NCBI GenBank assembly: GCA_900553775.1
Contig: USEZ01000071.1
Coordinates: forward strand, 1 to 9,098
Direction: 5' to 3'
Origin: an uncultured Slackia sp.
Lineage (GTDB): Bacteria; Actinomycetota; Coriobacteriia; Coriobacteriales; Eggerthellaceae
Length of the DNA: 9,098 bases
Shown here one piece after another: positions 5,090 through 9,098 of this stretch (within the stretch, counting starts at the first letter, position 1; each line of letters starts with the position of its first letter). A program made the position numbers and the translations under genes. The notes under the pieces are model-generated. The model had not been told where the DNA came from, ran no database searches, and worked only from the letters and a program-made list of their open reading frames with translations.

Positions 5090-7123
5090 TCAGCTTCGTT
5101 TCGCAGGGCCCGCGCCCCGCATCGCGCGCGGGCCGCGCTTCGATCGGGCGTCGCGCCCCGCATGCGATTCCCGTGCGGGCGCGCGGTCGAAGCTATCCGC
5201 CGCATGTCCGCCGCGGCCGTTCGAGCCCTTGCCGCCCTTGGAGGCGTCGCGCGCACGCGACGCCGAGGGTTTCGCCTTCGAGCGTTTCGCCTTCGCTTTC
5301 CCGGGCCCCCCTCCCGCATGCGCCCCTTTGCGCGGACGCTCCAGGCACCTCTCGCCGAATCCGATCAAATCGTCGCGGCCGGCCTTGCGCAGCGCCTCGA
5401 TCGCAAGATCGTGGTTCTTCGGGTCGCGGTATTGGATGAGCGCGCGCTGCAGCGCCTTCTCGTGGGCGCTTTTGGGCGTATAGACGGGCTTCATCGTGCG
5501 CGGGTCGACCCCGGTGTAATACATGCACGTCGAAATGGTGGACGGCGTGGGGTAGAAATCCTGCACCTGCTCAGGCATATATCCCAGATCGCGGCAGTAT
5601 TCGGCCAGCTCGACCGCCTCTTTGAGCGTGGAGCCGGGATGCGACGACATCAGATACGGCACGAGGTATTGCTTTTTGCCCAAATCGGCGTTCACGCGCG
5701 CATACCGTGCGCGGAAACGCTCGTACACGGCGTTTCCGGGCTTGCCCATCACCGACAGCACGGCGTCGGACACGTGCTCGGGCGCCACTTTGAGCTGGCC
5801 GCTCACGTGATATTCGCACAGCTCGCGGATGAACGTGTCGTCGGCATCGGCCAGCGCATAATCGAAACGCACCCCCGACCGCACGAACACCTTCTTCACG
5901 TGCGGAAGCGCGCGCAGGCTGCGCAGCACGTCGAGATAATCGCGATGGTCGACCTCGAGCTTTTTGCACGGCTCGGGAAACAGGCAGCTTTTATGCGGGC
6001 ACGCCCCGTGCGTCAGCTGCTTTTTGCAGGCGGGGGCGCGGAAGTTCGCCGTCGGGCCGCCCACGTCGTGGATGTAGCCTTTGAAATCGGGGTCGTCGGC
6101 GAACAGCTTCGCCTCTTCGACCAGCGATTCCTTGCTGCGCGATTGCACGATGCGCCCCTGATGGAACGTCAGCGCGCAAAACGAGCATTCGCCGAAGCAG
6201 CCGCGGCTGCTCGCCAGGCTGAATTTCACCTCGGAAATCGCCGGCACCCCGCCCGCCTCTTCGTACATGGGATGGTACGTGCGCGCATACGGCAGGCGAT
6301 ACACCGCATCGAGCTCGGCGCGGGAGAGCGGCTTGGACGGGGGGTTTTGCACGACGTAGACGCCGTGGGGGTATTCCTCCACGAGACGCTTGCCCGTGAA
6401 CGGGTCGGAATTGCGGTATTGCACGCCGAAGCTTTTCGCATAGGCGAGCTTGTCGGCGCGCATCTGCTCGTACGACGGCAGCGTCACCGCGTCGTAGACG
6501 TAATCGAGCGAACGCGTCTTGTACACCGTGCCGTCGATGAACGTGACGTCTTCGATCGAAAGGCCTGCGGCAAGCGCGTCGGCTATCTCGACGATCGAGC
6601 GCTCCCCCATGCCGTACGACACGATATCGGCCCCGGAATCGAGCAGGATCGAGCGCTTGAGCTTGTCGGACCAATAGTCGTAGTGGGCCAGGCGACGCAG
6701 GCTCGCCTCGATGCCGCCCACGATGATCGGCGCGGTCTTGTACGTGCGGCGGATCAGGTTTCCATAGACCGCCGCCGCATGGTTGGGACGCAGGCCCGCC
6801 TTGCCGCCGGGAGAATACGCATCGCTGCGACGCGGCTTTTTCGACGAGGTGTAATGGTTCACCATGGAATCCATATTGCCCGCCGACACGAGAAATCCCA
6901 GGCGGGGCTCGCCGAACACCGCGACAGACGCCGGGTCTTTCCAATCGGGCTGCGCGATCACGCCCACGCGATAGCCGTTCGCTTCGAGCACGCGCGTGAT
7001 GATGGCCGCCCCGAACGACGGGTGGTCGACGTAGGCGTCGCCCGACACATAGACGAAATCGACTTCGTCCCACCCGCGCGCGCGGGCCTCGTCCATGGAA
7101 ACCGGCAAGAATTCCCCGCTCAT
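5090..7123 (-). CDS. ygiQ: YgiQ-family radical SAM protein
   Basis: This 677-residue protein belongs to the UPF0313/YgiQ group of radical SAM enzymes, whose reaction is not established. An N-terminal domain (about 1-290), with VDFVYVSGDAYVDHPSFG at the start and APIIVGGIEASLRRLAHYDY at 131-150, resembles the YgiQ-specific domain. The radical SAM core follows, with CFGECSFC binding a 4Fe-4S cluster (Cys309, Cys313, Cys316). A second cysteine group (Cys366, Cys375, Cys380, Cys386, around THGACPHKSCLFPEPC) corresponds to cysteines also present in other YgiQ proteins and could hold another cluster. QDFYPTPSTISTCMYYTG (521-538) is another family hallmark. The last 75 residues or so are a Lys/Arg/Ser/Gly-rich tail, probably disordered. 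The ATG at 7123-7121 is chosen for GAAAGGA six bases upstream; the upstream extension of the frame is Arg-rich. The neighbours do not reveal a substrate. Confidence 0.93.
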   Translation of the reverse strand: MSGEFLPVSMDEARARGWDEVDFVYVSGDAYVDHPSFGAAIITRVLEANGYRVGVIAQPDWKDPASVAVFGEPRLGFLVSAGNMDSMVNHYTSSKKPRRSDAYSPGGKAGLRPNHAAAVYGNLIRRTYKTAPIIVGGIEASLRRLAHYDYWSDKLKRSILLDSGADIVSYGMGERSIVEIADALAAGLSIEDVTFIDGTVYKTRSLDYVYDAVTLPSYEQMRADKLAYAKSFGVQYRNSDPFTGKRLVEEYPHGVYVVQNPPSKPLSRAELDAVYRLPYARTYHPMYEEAGGVPAISEVKFSLASSRGCFGECSFCALTFHQGRIVQSRSKESLVEEAKLFADDPDFKGYIHDVGGPTANFRAPACKKQLTHGACPHKSCLFPEPCKKLEVDHRDYLDVLRSLRALPHVKKVFVRSGVRFDYALADADDTFIRELCEYHVSGQLKVAPEHVSDAVLSVMGKPGNAVYERFRARYARVNADLGKKQYLVPYLMSSHPGSTLKEAVELAEYCRDLGYMPEQVQDFYPTPSTISTCMYYTGVDPRTMKPVYTPKSAHEKALQRALIQYRDPKNHDLAIEALRKAGRDDLIGFGERCLERPRKGAHAGGGPGKAKAKRSKAKPSASRARDASKGGKGSNGRGGHAADSFDRAPARESHAGRDARSKRGPRAMRGAGPAKRS

Positions 7124-7171
7124 TGAGCATCCTTTCTTTTCTCGGGCCCGAAGGCGCGAACCGCCGCAGGC

Positions 7172-7207
7172 GCGTATCGGACCCGCAGGCCGCCGCGCCC
7201 GATACGC
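7172..7207 (-). repeat. Inverted repeat in the tcdA-ygiQ gap
   Basis: GCGTATCGG (7172-7180) and CCGATACGC (7199-7207) are a perfect 9-base inverted repeat around an 18-base GC-rich spacer, in the middle of the 166-base gap between tcdA and ygiQ. There is no T-run on the minus strand, so it is not a standard terminator. It could be a 3' structure for tcdA, a leader hairpin for ygiQ or a protein-binding site. No convincing ygiQ promoter was found in the gap. Confidence 0.55.
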
Positions 7208-7289
7208 AAAGCGCTGCGGCCGCACCGATTTCGACGCTCGATCCGACGCGTGCGCCGCGGCCATGCGAAGGCGCCCTCCGCGTTCGCGG

Positions 7290-8153
7290 TCAGTCTATCC
7301 CGACGATCGATTTGATCACATCGCCCGCTATCATCTGGCCCATGATAGGCGGCATGAACGAAAGCGTGCCGAGCTCCGTGCGTTCGCGCCGTTCGGCGCC
7401 GGGGGCCGCCGCGACGGCGACGGGCTGCTCCGAAGAATACAGCACGCGCATGCGCCCGATGCCGCGCTTGCGCGCCTGTTTGCGCACCGCGCGGCACAAA
7501 GGGCAGGTCTGCGTCCGGTAGATGTCGGCGAAACGCAACGCCTCGGGATACCGCTTGTTCGCCGCACCCATGCTGCCGACATACGCTATGCCGTGCGCCT
7601 CGGCATACGCCGCCAGCGCAAGCTTCGTCGTGACCGTGTCCACCGCATCGACGATGTAATCCACGCGCTCGTCGAGAAACTCCCCGACGCGGTCTTCGGT
7701 GACGAAGGCGTCGTGCGCGATCACCTGCGCGGCAGGCGCGATATCGCGCACCATGGCGGCCATCACCTCGGCCTTGCGACGGCCGATCGTGCTGTAGAAG
7801 GCAAGCGCCTGACGATTGATGTTGCTTTCCTCCACCTCGTCGCGGTCGATGAGGATCAGCGTTCCCACGCCCGCGCGCGCCAGCGCCTCGGCGCAGCTCG
7901 ATCCTACGCCGCCGAGCCCGAACACCGCCACGCGAGCGCTGGCGAGACGCTTGACGCCGTCGTGCCCGATCAGGCGCGCCGTGCGCTCGTTGCGCGCATC
8001 GTGCGAAGCTTGCGCGCCCGCATTCGTCGGCCCGCAGCGCGGCGCCTTCGTCGAGGGCGGGCGCTGCGGATGCGGCGGGATGCGGCGCGACGGGCGCGAG
8101 TCCGTGTTCCATGACGTGTTCCTTTCCGTAGGCGCTGCCAAAGCAAAGCGCAT
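7290..8153 (-). CDS. tcdA: tRNA threonylcarbamoyladenosine dehydratase (TcdA/YgdL), uncertain N-terminus
   Basis: The protein belongs to the ThiF/E1-like superfamily. TcdA uses ATP to convert t6A at tRNA position 37 into its cyclic form. Visible features, numbered from the ATG at 8153: ARNERTARLIGHDGVKRL (53-70), the entry motif of the family; the nucleotide-binding loop VFGLGGVGSSCAEALARAG (77-95); DRDEVEESNINRQ (103-115) with the conserved Arg and Gln; DAVDTVTTK (169-177); and a CPLC pair (Cys217, Cys220) before RAVRKQARKRGI, close to the place where the family has DPL or CPL. The uninterrupted frame is 287 residues, but its first 45 or so are unlike the family (Arg, Pro and Ser rich) and the ATG at 8153 has no ribosome binding site. 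The best initiation signal (AAAGGA, seven bases, ATG at 8112-8110) is in another frame, giving MEHGLAPVAPHPAAS. Skipping one base near 8022 would join that start to the catalytic frame as a 273-residue protein. Either a frameshift, a base error or an unusual start is likely; the family call does not depend on it. Confidence 0.85.
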   Translation of the reverse strand: MRFALAAPTERNTSWNTDSRPSRRIPPHPQRPPSTKAPRCGPTNAGAQASHDARNERTARLIGHDGVKRLASARVAVFGLGGVGSSCAEALARAGVGTLILIDRDEVEESNINRQALAFYSTIGRRKAEVMAAMVRDIAPAAQVIAHDAFVTEDRVGEFLDERVDYIVDAVDTVTTKLALAAYAEAHGIAYVGSMGAANKRYPEALRFADIYRTQTCPLCRAVRKQARKRGIGRMRVLYSSEQPVAVAAAPGAERRERTELGTLSFMPPIMGQMIAGDVIKSIVGID

Positions 8154-8155
8154 GC

Positions 8156-8161
8156 ATCATA
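8156..8161 (-). promoter_or_regulatory. tcdA: Possible -10 box of tcdA
   Basis: TATGAT (8161-8156 on the minus strand) differs from TATAAT at one position. No good -35 box is visible upstream. If used, transcription would start near 8149, which would place the ATG at 8153 outside the mRNA and leave a leader of about 37 bases before the ATG at 8112. Confidence 0.3.
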
Positions 8162-8188
8162 GCGCAGGCGCGCGAAGCGGCCGCTCCG

Positions 8189-8208
8189 TTTCGCCCCGGG
8201 AGGCGAAA
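8189..8208 (-). other. Hairpin between the lipoprotein terminator and tcdA
   Basis: TTTCGCC (8189-8195) and GGCGAAA (8202-8208) form a perfect 7-base stem with a 6-base loop, directly after the lipoprotein terminator. No T-run follows on the minus strand. It may be a back-up 3' structure for the lipoprotein mRNA; it lies upstream of the likely tcdA promoter. Confidence 0.4.
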
Positions 8209-8214
8209 GCGCAT

Positions 8215-8239
8215 GAAAAAGCCCGGACGAAGCCGGGCT
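8215..8239 (-). terminator. Rho-independent terminator of the lipoprotein gene
   Basis: AGCCCGG (8220-8226) pairs with CCGGGCT (8233-8239), a 7-base GC-rich stem with a 6-base loop containing UUCG on the minus strand. It is followed on that strand by TTTTTCATG. It begins 32 bases after the lipoprotein stop codon, an arrangement typical of an intrinsic terminator. Confidence 0.85.
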
Positions 8240-8271
8240 CGCTATGCCGTATGCCGTCGGCGGCATGCAGG

Positions 8272-8961
8272 CTATTCGCCGTCCTGCGCGCCTTGTTCCT
8301 GGCCGTCCTGACCCTCCTCGGAAGCGCCCTGGTCGGCCTGTTCGGCGTTATCGGCGGGCGCGGAGGCGTCTTCGCCTCCCGCCAGCTGGGCGACCATGGC
8401 ATCGGCATCGGAAAGATGCTTGATGCCGCTGTCGTAGAGCGCCTGCACTTCCTGGATCTTCTCGGCGAAGGCGGCCGAATCGATGTTCGGCTCAATCTCT
8501 TGGACCTGGTTCTGCGATTGGGTCTTGCCGGTGGTCTGGGCCTGGGTTTCAGTCTGGGCCTGGGACTTTTCGGCGGCCTCGTTTTGCAGCGCGGCATAGG
8601 CCTCGACGTAGCCCGACAGAGCGGCGGTCAGATCGGCCGCGCCCGCCTTGTATTCCTCATGCACCTGGGCAAGCGGCTCGGGAGCGGAAAGGGCCGCGAT
8701 CTTCTCGAGCTTTTTCGCCGCATCGGTCGCCGCCAGGCGCATGCCGGCGATATCGCCCGCGGAAACGGCCTCGGTAAACGACGCGAGCGCGTCCGCCGCC
8801 TCGGTTCCGATGCTGTTCACGCTCGCCATATATTCGCGATTGAGCTGAGCAGGGGTTTTTTCGGCCTGTTCGCCGCCGCACGATACGAGCGTCGCGCCGA
8901 GCAGCGCCGCCGCAAGACCGCATGCGAGCATGCGGGAGATCCGTTTCAAAGAGAGCTTCAT
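8272..8961 (-). CDS. Putative lipoprotein of unknown function
   Basis: This 229-residue protein starts at the ATG at 8961-8959, with GGAAGGA six to seven bases upstream. The alternative ATG nine codons earlier (8988) lies inside an inverted repeat and would weaken the signal peptide. The N-terminus is a clear lipoprotein signal: basic MKLSLKRISRM, a hydrophobic core LACGLAAALLGATL and the lipobox LVSC with Cys28 as the lipid-modified residue. The mature part is mostly helical-looking and Ala/Glu/Lys-rich (about 40-130), followed by a Gln/Thr linker (about 132-153, with SQAQTETQAQTTGK) and a short helical region around NIDSAAFAEKIQEVQALYDS. The last 35 residues are an acidic Gln/Gly/Glu/Asp tail. 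I recognise no enzyme motif or named family. It is probably anchored on the outer face of the membrane. It is flanked by terminators on both sides and seems to be a single-gene unit. Confidence 0.87.
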   Translation of the reverse strand: MKLSLKRISRMLACGLAAALLGATLVSCGGEQAEKTPAQLNREYMASVNSIGTEAADALASFTEAVSAGDIAGMRLAATDAAKKLEKIAALSAPEPLAQVHEEYKAGAADLTAALSGYVEAYAALQNEAAEKSQAQTETQAQTTGKTQSQNQVQEIEPNIDSAAFAEKIQEVQALYDSGIKHLSDADAMVAQLAGGEDASAPADNAEQADQGASEEGQDGQEQGAQDGE

Positions 8962-8973
8962 CGCAATCCTTCC

Positions 8974-8997
8974 ATAGTGCCGTGCCATCGCACTATA
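8974..8997 (-). promoter_or_regulatory. Lipoprotein promoter -10 box overlapped by an inverted repeat
   Basis: TATAGT (8997-8992 on the minus strand) is a good -10 box about 30 bases upstream of the lipoprotein start codon. A -35 box is weak (TTCGGG, 17 bases upstream, inside the preceding terminator stem). ATAGTGC (8974-8980) and GCACTAT (8990-8996) form a perfect 7-base inverted repeat with a 9-base spacer that covers the -10 box and the expected transcription start. This geometry suits a repressor operator, although a hairpin in the mRNA leader is also possible. Confidence 0.45.
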
Positions 8998-8998
8998 C

Positions 8999-9027
8999 CA
9001 AAAAGCAAACGGCGCCCGAAGGCGCCG
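8999..9027 (-). terminator. Rho-independent terminator of a gene beyond the right edge
   Basis: CGGCGCC (9010-9016) pairs with GGCGCCG (9021-9027) around a 4-base loop that reads UUCG with a C-G closing pair on the minus strand, an extra-stable tetraloop. It is followed on that strand by TTTGCTTTTTGG. It serves a minus-strand gene upstream, and its T-run runs directly into the lipoprotein promoter. Confidence 0.8.
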
Positions 9028-9030
9028 CCG

Positions 9031-9098
9031 TCATCTCCATAGGAGGCCGACGGCCTCCCTGCGAACATATCGAAGCCGCGCCGCGGGAAAGCGCGTCC
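9031..9098 (-). CDS. Possible C-terminal tail of a gene entering from the right edge
   Basis: One minus-strand frame is open from the right edge to a TGA at 9033-9031 and ends RYVRREAVGLLWR. The stop codon is three bases from the terminator stem at 9010-9027. A gene must end near here to explain the terminator, and this frame fits best, but a second frame stops at about 8995, within the T-run. Twenty-two codons are too few to identify a product. Confidence 0.25.
   Translation of the reverse strand, partial: TRFPAARLRYVRREAVGLLWR
9042..9058. repeat. Short perfect inverted repeat near the right edge
   Basis: GGAGGCC (9042-9048) and GGCCTCC (9052-9058) are perfect inverted copies around a 3-base spacer. 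It precedes the terminator at 9010-9027 in the direction of transcription. It could be a protein-binding site, an additional 3' hairpin or, if the tail at 9031-9098 is coding, a coincidence of codons. Confidence 0.4.

Noticed and set aside
4117..5439. Open plus-strand frame of 440 codons opposite the alarmone synthetase
   Set aside because: Antisense to a clear synthetase gene, with biased composition and no motif.
5063..7126. Open plus-strand frame of 687 codons opposite ygiQ
   Set aside because: It mirrors a well-supported radical SAM gene; it is rich in Arg, His and Ala, has no ribosome binding site and no family motif. It is a GC-rich antisense shadow.
7278..7289. CCGCG-TT-CGCGG inverted repeat at the tcdA stop codon
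   Set aside because: The stem is five bases with a two-base loop and no T-run; too weak to call as a terminator.
8962..8988. Earlier start for the lipoprotein (MARHYGRIA)
   Set aside because: It lies within the promoter inverted repeat and likely close to or before the transcription start; the ATG at 8961 has the better ribosome binding site and gives a clean signal peptide.
1..9098. A phage-defence, CRISPR or secondary-metabolite system
   Set aside because: I looked for repeat-spacer arrays, nuclease/helicase/toxin motifs and clustered biosynthetic genes. The small alarmone synthetase could recall toxic synthetases of defence systems, but here it looks like an ordinary housekeeping type without an antitoxin partner.

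Overview
The window is a GC-rich stretch in which every supported gene lies on the minus strand, so transcription runs from the right edge to the left edge. There are seven complete protein genes, one AraC-type regulator cut by the left edge, and possibly the last codons of an eighth gene at the right edge. High GC, roomy spacing (about 100-270 bp between genes), mostly single-gene units with their own ribosome binding sites, and the mix of proteins suit a high-GC Gram-positive anaerobe. My best guess is Coriobacteriia (Eggerthellaceae-like), but no phylogenetic marker gene is present and this is inference.

From right to left, in the direction of transcription: a possible gene tail ending at 9031 with a strong UUCG-loop terminator (9010-9027); a lipoprotein of unknown function (8272-8961) whose promoter is overlapped by an inverted repeat, ending at a clear terminator (8215-8239); a ThiF/E1-type enzyme of the TcdA (t6A dehydratase) family (7290-8153) whose best ribosome binding site and start codon are in a different frame from the catalytic domain; a YgiQ-family radical SAM protein (5090-7123); a small alarmone synthetase making (p)ppGpp (4309-4986); a membrane protein of unknown function with a long Ser/Gly/Asp/Gln-rich tail (2936-4156); a TatD-type metal-dependent hydrolase (1983-2804); serine O-acetyltransferase CysE (953-1867); two consecutive terminators; an AT-rich promoter region; and the N-terminal 229 residues of an AraC-family regulator (1-687).

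The genes do not form one obvious pathway. They are housekeeping functions (cysteine biosynthesis, tRNA modification, stringent-response signalling, a nuclease-like hydrolase) interspersed with two envelope proteins of unknown role. Most genes have their own plausible promoter or terminator, so they look like neighbouring small transcription units. I found no tRNA or rRNA gene, CRISPR array, insertion sequence, attachment site or recognisable riboswitch, and no convincing undescribed system. The points most worth a second look are the tcdA start/frame conflict, the operator-like inverted repeats at two promoters, and the two uncharacterised envelope proteins.
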